Source: Paragordius varius (taxonomy: Eukaryota; Nematomorpha). Taken from it: DNA of 64,000 nt. Position numbers and translations under genes: made by a program. Below are positions 37,901-54,100 of this stretch, piece after piece. The notes under the pieces were generated by a model. That model saw nothing but the letters and a program-made list of their open reading frames with translations. It was not told the origin of the DNA and made no database searches. The stretch spans positions 13,082,001 to 13,146,000 of the forward strand of contig OZ176052.1 in NCBI GenBank assembly GCA_964247055.1, read 5' to 3'. Position 1 is the first letter of the stretch. The number at the start of each line of letters is the position of its first letter.

Positions 37901-40900
37901 TATAGAAATAGTTTGACAAACTCTTTCATCCGATTTTTACAACGATACTTTAAAAATTAATGTATAAAACTAGTCGCATCAATATTCAAGTTAAACTTTG
38001 TCCTTAAAAATCGAATATTGGTCACCGGTGAACAAAATTATTTTTTATACATTCTCTTAGTAAGACTACATCAAAATATAGAGATAGTTTGACACACTCT
38101 ATATCCGATTATTACAAGGATACATTAAAAATTATTGTATAAAACTAGTCGCATCAATACTCAAGTTAAACTTTGTCCTTAAAAATCGGATATTGGTCAC
38201 CGGTGAACAAAATTATTTTTTATACATTCTCTTTACATCAAAATATAGAGATAGTTTGGCAAACTCTTTCATCCGATTTTTACAGCGATACTTTAAAAAT
38301 TAATGTATTAAAATAGTCGCATCAATACTCAAGTTAAATTTTGTCCTTAAAAATGGGATATTGATCACCGGTGAACAAAACTATTTTTTATACATTCTCT
38401 TAGTAAGACTACATCAAAATATAGAAATAGTTTGACAAACTCTTTCATATCCGATTTTTACAACGATACTTTAAAAATTAATGTATTAAAATAGTCGCAT
38501 CAATACTCAAGTTAAACTTTGTCCTTAAAAATCGGATATTGGTCACCGGTGAACAAAATTATTTTTTATACATTCTCTTAGTAGGACTACATAAAAATAT
38601 AATAGTTTGGCAAACTCTTTCATATCCGATTTTTACAACGATACTTTAAAAATTAATGTATAAAACTAGTCGCGTCAATACTTAAGTTAAACTTTGTCCT
38701 TAAAAATCGAATATTGGTCACCGGTGAACAAAATAATTTTTATACATTCTCTTAGTAGGACTACATCAAAATATAGAGATAGTTTGGCAAACTCTTTCAT
38801 CCGATTTTTACAACGATACTTTAAAAATTAATGTAGTCGCATCAATACTCAAGTTAAACTTTGTCCTTAAAAATCGGATATTGGTCACCGGTGAACAAAA
38901 TTATTTTTTATACATTCTCTTAGCAAGACTACATCAAAATATAGAAATAGTTTGACAAACTCTTTCATATCCGATTTTAACAACGATACTTTAAAAATTA
39001 ATGTATTAAACTAGTCGCATCAATACTCAAGTTAAACTTTGTCCTTAAAAATCGGATATTGGTCACCGGTGAACAAAATTATTTTTTATACATTCTCTTA
39101 GTAAGACTACATCAAAATATAGAGATAGTTTGACAAACTCTATATCCGATTATTACAAGGATACATTAAAAATTAGTGTATAAAACTAGTCGCATCAATA
39201 CTCAAGTTAAACTTTGTCCTTAAAAATCGAATATTGGTCACCGGTGAACAAAATTATTTTTTATACATTCTCTTAGTAAGACTACATCAAAATATAGAGA
39301 TAGTTTGACAAACTCTATATCCGATTATTACAAGGATACATTAAAAATTAGTGTATAAAACTAGTCGCATCAATACTCAAGTTAAACTTTGTCCTTAAAA
39401 ATCGAATATTGGTCACCGGTGAACAAAATTATTTTTTATACATTCTCTTAGTAATACTACATCAAAATATAGAGATAGTTTGACAAACTCTATATCCGAT
39501 TATTACAAGGATACATTAAAAATTAGTGTATAAAACTAGTCGCATCAATACTCAAGTTAAACTTTGTCCTTAAAAATCGAATATTGGTCACCGGTGAACA
39601 AAATTATTTTTTATACATTTTCTTAGTAAGACTACATCAAAATATAGAGATAGTTTGACAAACTCTATATCCGATTATTACAAGGATACATTAAAAATTA
39701 GTGTATAAAACTAGTCGCATCAATACTCAATAAACTTTGTCCTTAAAAATCGGATATTGGTCACCGGTGAACAAAATTATTTTTTATACATTCTCTTAGT
39801 AAGACTACATCAAAATATAGAGATAGTTTGACAAACTCTATATCCGATTATTACAAGGATACATTAAAAATTAGTGTATAAAACTAGTCGCATCAATACT
39901 CAAGTTAAACTTTGTCCTTAAAAATCGAATATTGGTCACCGGTGAACAAAATTATTTTTTATACATTCTCTTAGTAAGACTACATCAAAATATAGAGATA
40001 GTTTGACAAACTCTATATCCGATTATTACAAGGATACATTAAAAATTAGTGTATAAAACTAGTCGCATCAATACTCAAGTTAAACTTTGTCCTTAAAAAT
40101 CGGATATTGGTCACCGGTGAACAAAATTATTTTTTATACATTCTCTTAGCAAGACTACATCAAAATATAGAAATAGTTTGACAAACTCTTTCATCCGATT
40201 TTTACAACGATACTTTAAAAATTAATGTATAAAACTAGTCGCATCAATATTCAAGTTAAACTTTGTCCTTAAAAATCGAATATTGGTCACCGGTGAACAA
40301 AATTATTTTTTATACATTCTCTTAGTAAGACTACATCAAAATATAGAGATAGTTTGACACACTCTATATCCGATTATTACAAGGATACATTAAAAATTAT
40401 TGTATAAAACTAGTCGCATCAATACTCAAGTTAAACTTTGTCCTTAAAAATCGGATATTGGTCACCGGTGAACAAAATTATTTTTTATACATTCTCTTTA
40501 CATCAAAATATAGAGATAGTTTGGCAAACTCTTTCATCCGATTTTTACAGCGATACTTTAAAAATTAATGTATTAAAATAGTCGCATCAATACTCAAGTT
40601 AAATTTTGTCCTTAAAAATGGGATATTGATCACCGGTGAACAAAACTATTTTTTATACATTCTCTTAGTAAGACTACATCAAAATATAGAAATAGTTTGA
40701 CAAACTCTTTCATATCCGATTTTTACAACGATACTTTAAAAATTAATGTATTAAAATAGTCGCATCAATACTCAAGTTAAACTTTGTCCTTAAAAATCGG
40801 ATATTGGTCACCGGTGAACAAAATTATTTTTTATACATTCTCTTAGTAGGACTACATAAAAATATAATAGTTTGGCAAACTCTTTCATATCCGATTTTTA

Positions 40901-41240
40901 CAACGATACTTTAAAAATTAATGTATAAAACTAGTCGCGTCAATACTCAAGTTAAACTTTGTCCTTAAAAATCGAATATTGGTCACCGGTGAACAAAATA
41001 ATTTTTATACATTCTCTTAGTAGGACTACATCAAAATATAGAGATAGTTTGGCAAACTCTTTCATCCGATTTTTACAACGATACTTTAAAAATTAATGTA
41101 GTCGCATCAATACTCAAGTTAAACTTTGTCCTTAAAAATCGGATATTGGTCACCGGTGAACAAAATTATTTTTTATACATTCTCTTAGCAAGACTACATC
41201 AAAATATAGAAATAGTTTGACAAACTCCTTCATATCCGAT
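34922..41240 (+). repeat. 13-mer HOR block, 2265-bp unit
   Basis: Several rare variants recur at exactly 2265 bp: GACACACTC at 35826, 38091 and 40356; AAATAATTTTTATAC at 36466, 38731 and 40996; GTAATACTAC near 34922 and 37187. A shortened monomer with CTCTTTACATC repeats with the same spacing. The second and third copies look nearly identical by eye. A longer version of the same unit precedes 34922, with an extra dimer of about 342 bp. After 41240 the third copy lacks several monomers. Confidence 0.85.
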
Positions 41241-41994
41241 TTTAACAACGATACTTTAAAAATTAATGTATTAAACTAGTCGCATCAATACTCAAGTTAA
41301 ACTTTGTCCTTAAAAATCGGATATTGGTCACCGGTGAACAAAATTATTTTTTATACATTCTCTTAGTAAGACTACATCAAAATATAGAGATAGTTTGACA
41401 AACTCTATATCCGATTATTACAAGGATACATTAAAAATTAGTGTATAAAACTAGTCGCATCAATACTCAAGTTAAACTTTGTCCTTAAAAATCGAATATT
41501 GGTCACCGGTGAACAAAATTATTTTTTATACATTCTCTTAGTAAGACTACATCAAAATATAGAGATAGTTTGACAAACTCTATATCCGATTATTACAAGG
41601 ATACATTAAAAATTAGTGTATAAAACTAGTCGCATCAATACTCAAGTTAAACTTTGTCCTTAAAAATCGAATATTGGTCACCGGTGAACAAAATTATTTT
41701 TTATACATTCTCTTAGTAAGACTACATCAAAATATAGAGATAGTTTGACAAACTCTATATCCGATTATTACAAGGATACATTAAAAATTAGTGTATAAAA
41801 CTAGTCGCATCAATACTCAAGTTAAACTTTGTCCTTAAAAATCGGATATTGGTCACCGGTGAACAAAATTATTTTTTATACATTCTCTTAGCAAGACTAC
41901 ATCAAAATATAGAAATAGTTTGACAAACTCTTTCATCCGATTTTTACAACGATACTTTAAAAATTAATGTATAAAACTAGTCGCATCAATATTC

Positions 41995-44900
41995 AGGTTA
42001 AACTTTGTCCTTAAAAATCGAATATTGGTCACCGGTGAACAAAATTATTTTTTATACATTCTCTTAGTAAGACTACATCAAAATATAGAGATAGTTTGAC
42101 AAACTCTATATCCGATTATTACAAGGATACATTAAAAATTAGTGTATAAAACTAGTCGCATCAATACTCAAGTTAAACTTTGTCCTTAAAAATCGGATAT
42201 TGGTCACCGGTGAACAAAATTATTTTTTATACATTCTCTTAGCAAGACTACATCAAAATATAGAAATAGTTTGACAAACTCTTTCATATCCGATTTTAAC
42301 AGCGATACTTTAAAAATTAATGTATTAAAATAGTCGCATCAATACTCAAGTTAAACTTTGTCCTTAAAAATCGGATATTGGTCACCGGTGAACAAAATTA
42401 TTTTTTATACATTCTCTTAGCAAGACTACATCAAAATATAGAGATAGTTTGACAAAGTCTTTCATATCCGATTTTTACAACGATACTTTAAAAATTAATG
42501 TATAAAACTAGCCGTATCAATAAATCGCATCAATATTCAAGTTAAACTTTGTCCTTAAAAATCGGATATTGGTCACCGGTGAACAAAATTATTTTTTATA
42601 CATTCTCTTAGTAGGACTACATCAAAAAATAGAGATAGTTTAGCAAACTCTTTCATATCCGATTTTTACAACGATACTTTAAAAATTAATGTATAAAACT
42701 AGTCGCATCAATATTCAAGTTAAACTTTGTCCTTAAAAATCGAATATTGGTCACGGTGAACAAAATTATTTTTTATACATTCTCTTAGCAAGACTACATC
42801 AAAATATAGAGATAGTTTGGCAAACTCTTTCATCCGATTTTTACAGCGATACTTTAAAAATTAATGTATTAAAATAGTCGCATCAATACTCAAGTTAAAC
42901 TTTGTCCTTAAAAATCGAATATTGGTCACCGGTGAACAAAATTATTTTTTATACATTCTCTTAGTAAGACTACATTAAAATATAGAGATAGTTTGACAAA
43001 CTCTATATCCGATTATTACAAGGATACATTAAAAATTAGTGTATAAAACTAGTCGCATCAATACTCAAGTTAAACTTTGTCCTTAAAAATCGAATATTGG
43101 TCACCGGTGAACAAAATTATTTTTTATACATTCTCTTAGTAATACTACATCAAAATATAGAGATAGTTTGACAAACTCTATATCCGATTATTACAAGGAT
43201 ACATTAAAAATTAGTGTATAAAACTAGTCGCATCAATACTCAAGTTAAACTTTGTCCTTAAAAATCGAATATTGGTCAGCGGTGAACAAAATTATTTTTT
43301 ATACATTTTCTTAGCAAGACTACATCAAAATATAGAGATAGTTTGACAAACTCTATATCCGATTATTACAAGGATACATTAAAAATTAGTGTATAAAACT
43401 AGTCGCATCAATACTCAATAAACTTTGTCCTTAAAAATCGGATATTGTTCACCGGAGAACAAAATTATTTTTTATACATTCTCTTAGTAAGACTACATCA
43501 AAATATAGAGATAGTTTGACAAACTCTATATCCGATTATTACAAGGATACATTAAAAATTAGTGTATAAAACTAGTCGCATCAATACTCAAGTTAAACTT
43601 TGTCCTTAAAAATCGAATATTGGTCACCGGTGAACAAAATTATTTTTTATACATTCTCTTAGTAAGACTACATCAAAATATAGAGATAGTTTGACAAACT
43701 CTATATCCGATTATTACAAGGATACATTAAAAATTAGTGTATAAAACTAGTCGCATCAATACTCAAGTTAAACTTTGTCCTTAAAAATCGGATATTGGTC
43801 ACCGGTGAACAAAATTATTTTTTATACATTCTCTTAGCAAGACTACATCAAAATATAGAAATAGTTTGACAAACTCTTTCATCCGATTTTTACAACGATA
43901 CTTTAAAAATTAATGTATAAAACTAGTCGCATCAATATTCAGGTTAAACTTTGTCCTTAAAAATCGAATATTGGTCACCGGTGAACAAAATTATTTTTTA
44001 TACATTCTCTTAGTAAGACTACATCAAAATATAGAGATAGTTTGACAAACTCTATATCCGATTATTACAAGGATACATTAAAAATTAGTGTATAAAACTA
44101 GTCGGATCAATACTCAAGTTAAACTTTGTCCTTAAAAATCGGATATTGGTCACCGGTGAACAAAATTATTTTTTATACATTCTCTTAGCAAGACTACATC
44201 AAAATATAGAAATAGTTTGACAAACTCTTTCATATCCGATTTTAACAACGATACTTTAAAAATTAATGTATTAAAATAGTCGCATCAATACTCGAGTTAA
44301 ACTTTGTCCTTAAAAATCGGATATTGGTCACCGGTGAACAAAATTATTTTTTATACATTCTCTTAGCAAGACTACATCAAAATATAGAGATAGTTTGACA
44401 AAGTCTTTCATATCCGATTTTTACAACGATACTTTAAAAATTAATGTATAAAACTAGCCGTATCAATAAATCGCATTAATATTCAAGTTAAACTTTGTCC
44501 TTAAAAATCGGATATTGGTCACCGGTGAACAAAATTATTTTTTATACATTCTCTTAGTAGGACTACATCAAAAAATAGAGATAGTTTAGCAAACTCTTTC
44601 ATATCCGATTTTTACAACGATACTTTAAAAATTAATGTATAAAACTAGTCGCATCAATATTCAAGTTAAACTTTGTCCTTAAAAATCGAATATTGGTCAC
44701 GGTGAACAAAATTATTTTTTATACATTCTCTTAGCAAGACTACATCAAAATATAGAGATAGTTTGGCAAACTCTTTCATCCGATTTTTACAGCGATACTT
44801 TAAAAATTAATGTATTAAAATAGTCGCATCAATACTCAAGTTAAATTTTGTCCTTAAAAATGGGATATTGATCACCGGTGAACAAAACTATTTTTTATAC
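41995..44900 (+). repeat. 11-mer HOR, 1946-bp unit (about 1.5 copies)
   Basis: Three independent variants recur 1946 bp apart: ATTCAGGTTAAAC (AGGTT at 41995 and 43941), ATCAAAAAATAGAG (42621 and 44567) and the palindrome variant TCACGGTGAAC (42751 and 44697). Sequence between them matches in monomer order. Part of the unit is related to the neighbouring 2265-bp family. Confidence 0.8.
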
Positions 44901-47900
44901 ATTCTCTTAGTAAGACTTCATCAAAATAAAGAAATAGTTTGACAAACTCTTTCATATCCGATTTTTACAACGATACTTTAAAAATTAATGTATTAAAATA
45001 GTCGCATCAATACTCAAGTTAAACTTTGTCCTTAAAAATCGGATATTGGTCACCGGTGAACAAAATTATTTTTTATACATTCTCTTAGCAAGACTACATC
45101 AAAATATAGAGATAGTTTGACAAACTCTTTCATATCCGATTTTTACAACGATACTTTAAAAATTAATGTATAAAACTAGTCGTATCAATAAATCGCATCA
45201 ATACTCAAGTTAAATTTTGTCCTTAAAAATCGGATATTGGTCACCGGTGAACAAAATTATTTTTTATACATTCTCTTAGTAGGACTACATAAAAATATAA
45301 TAGTTTGGCAAACTCTTTCATATCCGATTTTTACAACGATACTTTAAAAATTAATGTATAAAACTAGTCGCATCAATACTCAAGTTAAACTTTGTCCTTA
45401 AAAATCGGATATTGGTCACCGGTGAACAAAATTATTTTTTATACATTCTCTTAGCAAGACTACATCAAAATATAGAGATAGTTTGGCAAACTCTTTCATC
45501 CGATTTTTACAGCGATACTTTAAAAATTAATGTATTAAAATAGTCGCATCAATACTCAAGTTAAAATTTGTCCTTAAAAATGGGATATTGATCACCGGTG
45601 AACAAAACTATTTTTTATACATTCTCTTAGTAAGACTACATCAAAATATAGAAATAGTTTGACAAACTCTTTTATATCCGATTTTTACAACGATACTTTA
45701 AAAATTAATGTATTAAAATAGTCGCATCAATACTCAAGTTAAACTTTGTCCTTAAAAATCGGATATTGGTCACCGGTGAACAAAATTATTTTTTATACAT
45801 TCTCTTACCAAGACTACATCAAAATATAGAGATAGTTTGGCAAACTCTTTCATCCGATTTTTACAGCGATACTTTAAAAATTAATGTATTAAAATAGTCG
45901 CATCAATACTCAAGTTAAAATTTGTCCTTAAAAATGGGATATTGATCACCGGTGAACAAAACTATTTTTTATACATTCTCTTAGCAAGACTACATCAAAA
46001 TATAGAGATAGTTTGACAAACTCTTTCATATCCGATTTTTACAACGATACTTTAAAAATTAATGTATAAAACTAGTCGTATCAATAAATCGCATCAATAC
46101 TCAAGTTAAACTTTGTCCTTAAAAATCGAATATTGGTCACCGGTGAACAAAATAATTTTTATACATTCTCTTAGTAGGACTACATCAAAATATAGAGATA
46201 GTTTGGCAAATTCTTTCATATCCGATTTTTACAACGATACTATAAAAATTAATGTATAAAACTAGTCGCATCAATACTCAAGTTAAACTTTGTCCTTAAA
46301 AATCGGATATTGGTCACCGGTGAACAAAATTATTTTTTATACATTCTCTTAGTAAGACTACATCAAAATATAGAAATAGTTTGACAAACTCTTTCATATC
46401 CGATTTTTACAACGATACTTTAAAAATTAATGTACTAGTCGCATCAATACTCAAGTTAAACTTTGTCGTTAAAAATCGGATATTGGTCACCGGTGAACAA
46501 AATTACTTTTTATACATTCTCTTAGCAAGACTACATCAAAATATAGAAATAGTTTGACAAACTCTTTCATATCCGATTTTTACAACGATACTTTAAAAAT
46601 TAATGTATTAAAATAGTAGCATCAATACTCAAGTTAAATTTTGTCCTTAAAAATGGGATATTGATCACCGGTGAACAAAACTATTTTTTATACATTCTCT
46701 TAGTAAGACTACATCAAAATATAGAGATAGTTTGACAAACTCTTTCATATCCGATTTTTACAACGATACTTTAAAAATTAATGTATTAAAATAGTCGCAT
46801 CAATACTCAAGTTAAACTTTGTCCTTAAAAATCGGATATTGGTCACCGGTGAACAAAATTATTTTTTATACATTCTCTTAGCAAGACTACATCAAAATAT
46901 AGAGATAGTTTGACAAACTCTTTCATATCCGATTTTTACAACGATACTTTAAAAATTAATGTATTAAACTAGTCGCATCAATACTCAAGTTAAACTTTGT
47001 CCTTAAAAATCGGATATTGGTCAACGGTGAACAAAATTATTTTTTATACATTCTCTTAGCAAGACTACATAAAAATATAGAGATAGTTTGACAAACTCTT
47101 TCATATCCGATTTTTACAACGATACTTTAAAAATTAATGTATAAAACTAGTCGTATCAATAAATCGCATCAATACTCAAGTTAAACTTTGTCCTTAAAAA
47201 TCGGATATTGGTCACCGGTGAACAAAATTATTTTATATACATTCTCTTAGTAGGACTACATCAAAATATAGAGATAGTTTAGCAAACTCTTTCATATCCG
47301 ATTTTTACAACGATACTTTAAAAATTAATGTATTAAACTAGTCGCATCAATACTCAAGTTAAACTTTGTCCTTAAAAATCGGATATTGGTCACCGGTGAA
47401 CAAAATTATTTTTTATACATTCTCTTACCAAGACTACATCAAAATATAGAGATAGTTTGGCAAACTCTTTCATCCGATTTTTACAACGATACTTTAAAAA
47501 TTAATGTATAAAACTAGTCGCATCAATATTCGAGTTAAACTTTGTCCTTAAAAATCGAATATTGGTCACCGGTGAACAAAATTATTTTTTATACATTCTC
47601 TTAGTAAGACTACATCAAAATATATAGATAGTTTGACAAACTCTATATCCGATTATTACAAGGATACTTTAAAAATTAGTGTATAAAACTAGTCGCATCA
47701 ATACTCAAGTTAAATTTTGTCCTTAAAAATGGGATATTGATCACCGGTGAACAAAACTATTTTTTATACATTCTCTTAGCAAGACTACATCAAAATATAG
47801 AGATAGTTTGACAAATTTTTCATATCCGATTTTTACGATACTTTAAAAATTAATGTATTAAACTAGTCGCATCAATACTCAAGTTAAACTTTGTCCTTAA

Positions 47901-48100
47901 AAATCGGATATTGGTCAAAGGTGAACAAAATTATTTTTTATACATTCTCTTAGCAAGACTACATCAAAATATAGAGATAGTTTGACAAACTCTTTCATAT
48001 CCGATTTTTACAACGATACTTTATAAATTAATGTATAAAACTAGTCGTATCAATAAGTCGCATCAATACTCAAGTTAAACTTTGTCCTTAAAAAACGAAT

Positions 48101-51100
48101 ATTGGTTACGTGAACAAAATAATTTTTTATACATTCTCTTAGTAAGACTACATCAAAATACAGAAATAGTTTGACAAACTCTTTCATATCCGATTTTTAC
48201 AACGATACTTTAAAAATTAATGTGTTAAACTAGTCGCATCAATACTCAAGTTAAACTTTGTCCTTAAAAATCGAATATTGGTCACCGGTGAACAAAATTA
48301 TTTTTTATACATTCTCTTAGTAAGACTACATCAAAATATAGAGATAGTTTGACAAACTCTTTCATATCCGATTTTTACAACGATACTTTAAAAATTAATG
48401 TATTAAACTAGTCGCATCAATACTCAAGTTAAACTTTGTCCTTAAAAATCGGATATTGGTCACCGGTGAACAAAATTATTTTTTATACATTTTCTTAGCA
48501 AAACTACATCAAAATATAGAGATAGTTTGGCAAACTCTTTCATCCGATTTTTACAACGATACTTTAAAAATTAATGTATAAAACTAGTCGTATCAATAAA
48601 TCGCATCAATACTAGAGTTAAACTTTGTCCTTAAAAATCGGATATTGGTCACCGGTGAACAAAATTATTTTTTATACATTCTCTTAGTAGGACTACATCA
48701 AAATATAGAGATAGTTTGGCAAACTCTTTCATATCCGATTTTTACAACGATACTTTAAAAATTAATGTATAAAACTAGTCGCATCAAAACTCAAGTTAAA
48801 CTTTGTCCTTAAAAATCGAATATTGGTCACCGGTGAACAAAATAATTTTTTATACATTCTCTTAGTAGGACTACATCAAAATATAGAGATAGTGTGGCAA
48901 ACTCTTTCATATCCGATTTTTACAACGATACTTTAAAAATTAATGTATAAAACTAGTCGCATCAATACTCAAGTTAAACTTTGTCCTTAAAAATCGGATA
49001 TTGGTCACCGGTGAACAAAATTATTTTTTATACATTCTCTTAGCAAGACTACATCAAAATATAGAGATAGTTTGACAAACTCTTTCATATTAGGTTTTAC
49101 AACGATACTTTAAAAATTAATGTATAAAACTAGCCGCATCAATACTCAAGTTAAACTTTGTCCTTAAAAATCGGATATTGGTCACGGTGAACAAAATTAT
49201 TTTTTATACATTCTCTTAGTAAGACTACATCAAAATATAGAAATCGTTTGACAAACTCTTTCATATCCGATTTTTACAACGATACTTTAAAAATTAATGT
49301 ATTAAAATAGTCGCATCAATATTTAAGTTAAATTTTGTCCTTAAAAATGGGATATTGGTCACCGGTGAACAAAATTATTTTTTATACATTCTCTTAGCAA
49401 AACTACATCAAAATATAGAGATAGTTTGGCAAACTCTTTCATCCGATTTTTACAACGATACTTTAAAAATTAATGTATAAAACTAGTCGTATCAATAAAT
49501 CGCATCAATACTCAAGTTAAACTTTGTCCTTAAAAATCGGATATTGATCACCGGTGAACAAAATTATTTTTTATACATTCTCTTAGCAAGACTAAATCAA
49601 AATATAGAGATAGTTTGACAAACTCTTTCATATCCGTTTTTACAACGATACTTTAAAAATTAATGTATAAAACTAGTCGCATCAATACTTAAGTTAAATT
49701 TTGTCCTTAAAAATGGGATATTGGTCACCGGGGAACAAAATTATTTTTTATACATTCTCTTAGCAAGACTACATCAAAATATAGAAATAGTTTGACAAAC
49801 TCTTTCACATCCGATTTTTACAACGATACTTTAAAAATTAATGTATTAAACTAGTCGCATCAATACTCAAGTTAAACTTTGTCCTTAAAAATCGGATATT
49901 GATCACCGGTGAACAAAATTATTTTTTATACATTCTCTTAGTAAGACTACATCAAAATATAGAAATAGTTTACAAACTCTATATCCGATTATTACAAGGA
50001 TACTTTAAAAATTAGTGTATAAAACTAGTCGCATCAATACTCAAGTTAAATTTTGTCCTTAAAAATGGGATATTGATCACCGGTGAACAAAACTATTTTT
50101 TATACATTCTCTTAGTAAGACTACATCAAAATATAAAATAGTTTGACAAACTCTTTCATATCCGATTTTTACAACGATACTTTAAAAATTAATGTATTAA
50201 AATAGTCGCATCAATACTCAAGTTAAACTTTGTCCTTAAAAATCGGATATTGGTCACCGGTGAACAAAATTATTTTTTATACATTCTCTTAGCAAGACTA
50301 CATCAAAATATAGAGATAGTTTGACAAACTCTTTCATATCCGATTTTTACAACGATACTTTAAAAATTAATGTATAAAACTAGTCGTATCAATAAATCGC
50401 ATCAATACTCAAGTTAAATTTTGTCCTTAAAAATCGGATATTGGTCACCGGTGAACAAAATTATTTTTTATACATTCTCTTAGCAAGACTACATCAAAAT
50501 ATAGAGATAGTTTGACAAACTCTTTCATATCCGATTTTTACAACGATACTTTAAAAATTAATGTATTAAACTAGTCGCATCAATACTCAAGTTAAACTTT
50601 GTCCTTAAAAATCGGATATTGGTCACCGGTGAACAAAATTATTTTTTATACATTCTCTTAGCAAGACTACATCAAAATATAGAGATAGTTTGACAAACTC
50701 TTTCATATCCGATTTTTACAAGGATACTTTATAAATTAATGTATAAAACTAGTCGTATCAATAAGTCGCATCAATACTCAAGTTAAACTTTGTCCTTAAA
50801 AAACGAATATTGGTTACGTGAACAAAATAATTTTTTATACATTCTCTTAGTAAGACTACATCAAAATACAGAAATAGTTTGACAAACTCTTTCATATCCG
50901 ATTTTTACAACGATACTTTAAAAATTAATGTGTTAAACTAGTCGCATCAATACTCAAGTTAAACTTTGTCCTTAAAAATCGAATATTGGTCACCGGTGAA
51001 CAAAATTATTTTTTATACATTCTCTTAGTAAGACTACATTAAAATATAGAAATAGTTTGACAAACTCTTTCATATCCGATTTTTACAACGATACTTTCAA

Positions 51101-54100
51101 AATTAATGTATTAAAATAGTCGCATCAATACTCAAGTTAAACTTTGTCCTTAAAAATCGGATATTGGTCACCAGTGAACAAAATTATTTTTTATATATTC
51201 TCTTAGCAAGACTACATCAAAATATAGAGATAGTTTGACAAACTCTTTCATATCCGATTTTTACAACGATACTTTAAAAATTAATGTATAAAACTAGTCG
51301 TATCAATAAATCGCATCAATACTCAAGTTAAACTTTGTCCTTAAAAAACGAATATTGGTTACGTGAACAAAATAATTTTTTATACATTCTCTTAGTAAGA
51401 CTACATCAAAATACAGAAATAGTTTGACAAACTCTTTCATATCCGATTTTTACAACGATACTTTAAAAATTAATGTGTTAAACTAGTCGCATCAATACTC
51501 AAGTTAAACTTTGTCCTTAAAAATCGAATATTGGTCACCGGTGAACAAAATTATTTTTTATACATTCTCTTAGTAAGACTACATTAAAATATAGAAATAG
51601 TTTGACAAACTCTATCATATCCGATTTTTACAACGATACTTTAAAAATTAATGTATTAAAATAGTCGCATCAATACTCAAGTTAAACTTTGTCCTTAAAA
51701 ATCGGATATTGGTCACCAGTGAACAAAATTATTTTTTATATATTCTCTTAGCAAGACTACATCAAAATATATAGATAGTTTGACAAACTCTTTCATATCC
51801 GATTTTTACAACGATACTTTAAAAATTAATGTATAAAACTAGTCGTATCAATAAATCGCATCAATACTCAAGTTAAATTTTGTCCTTAAAAATCGGATAT
51901 TGGTCACCGGTGAACAAAATAATTTTTTATACATTCTCTTAGTAAGACTACATCAAAATACAGAAATAGTTTGACAAACTCTTTCATATCCGATTTTTAC
52001 AACGATACTTTAAAAATTAATGTGTTAAACTAGTCGCATCAATACTCAATTTAAACTTTGTCCTTAAAAATCGGATATTGGTCACCAGTGAACAAAATTA
52101 TTTTTTATATATTCTCTTAGCAAGACTACATCAAAATATAGAGATAGTTTGACAAACTCTTTCATATCCGATTTTTACAACGATACTTTAAAAATTAATG
52201 TATAAAACTAGTCGTATCAATAAATCGCATCAATACTCAAGTTAAATTTTGTCCTTAAAAATCGGATATTGGTCACCGGTGAACAAAATTATTTTTTATA
52301 CATTCTCTTAGCAAGACTACATCAAAATATAGAGATAGTTTGACAAACTCTTTCATATCCGATTTTTACAACGATACTTTATAAATTAATGTATAAAACT
52401 AGTCGTATCAATAAGTCGCATCAATACTCAAGTTAAACTTTGTCCTTAAAAAACGAATATTGGTTACGTGAACAAAATAATTTTTTATACATTCTCTTAG
52501 TAAGACTACATCAAAATACAGAAATAATTTGACAAACTCTTTCATATCCGATTTTTACAACGATACTTTAAAAATTAATGTGTTAAACTAGTCGCATCAA
52601 TACTCAAGTTAAACTTTGTCCTTAAAAATCGAATATTGGTCACCGGTGAACAAAATTATTTTTTATACATTCTCTTAGTAAGACTACATCAAAATATAGA
52701 GATAGTTTGGCAAACTCTTTGATATCCGATTTTTACAATGATACTTTAAAAATTAATGTATTAAACTAGTCGCATCAATACTCAAGTTAAACTTTGTCCT
52801 TAAAAATCGGATATTGGTCACCGATGAACAAAATTATTTTTTATACATTCTCTTAGCTACATCAAAATATAGAGATAGTTTGGCAAACTCTTTCATCCGA
52901 TTTTTACAACGATACTTTAAAACTTAATGTATAAAACTAGTCGTATCAATAAATCGCATCAATACTAGAGTTAAACTTTGTCCTTAAAAATCGGATATTG
53001 GTCACCGGTGAACAAAATTATTTTTTATACATTCTCTTAGTAGGACTACATCAAAATATAGAGATAGTTTGGCAAACTCTTTCATATCCGATTTTTACAA
53101 CGATACTTTAAAAATTAATGTATAAAACTAGTCGCATCAAAACTCAAGTTTAACTTTGTCCTTAAAAATCGAATATTGGTCACCGGTGAACAAAATAATT
53201 TTTTATACATTCTCTTAGTAGGACTACATCAAAATATAGAGATAGTGTGGCAAACTCTTTCATATCCGATTTTTACAACGTACTTTAAAAATTAATGTAT
53301 AAAACTAGTCGCATCAATACTCAAGTTAAACTTTGTCCTTAAAAATCGGATATTGGTCACCGGTGAACAAAATTATTTTTTATAAATTCTCTTAGTAAGA
53401 CTACATCAAAATATAGAAATAGTTTGACAAACTCTTTATATCCGATTTTTACAACGATACTTTAAAAATTAATGTATTAAACTAGTCGCATCAATACTCA
53501 AGTTAAACTTTGTCCTTAAAAATCGAATATTGGTCACCGGTGAACAAAATTATTTTTTATACATTCTCTTAGTAAGACTACATCAAAATATAGAGATAGT
53601 TTGGCAAACTCTTTGATATCCGATTTTTACAACGATACTTTAAAAATTAATGTATTAAACTAGTCGCATCAATACTCAAGTTAAACTTTCTCCTTAAAAA
53701 TCGGATATTGGTCACCGGTGAACAAAATTATTTTTTATATATTCTCTTAGCAAGACTACATCAAAATATAGAGATAGTTTGACAAACTCTTTCATATCCG
53801 ATTTTTACAACGATACTTTAAAAATTAATGTATAAAACTAGTCGTATCAATAAATCGCATCAATACTCAAGTTAAATTTTGTCCTTAAAAATCGGATATT
53901 GGTCACCGGTGAACAAAATTATTTTTTATACATTCTCTTAGCAAGACTACATCAAAATATAGAGATAGTTTGACAAACTCTTTCATATCCGATTTTTACA
54001 ACGATACTTTAAAAATTAATGTATTAAACTAGTCGCATCAATACTCAAGTTAAACTTTGTCCTTAAAAATCGGATATTGGTCACCGGTGAACAAAATTAT

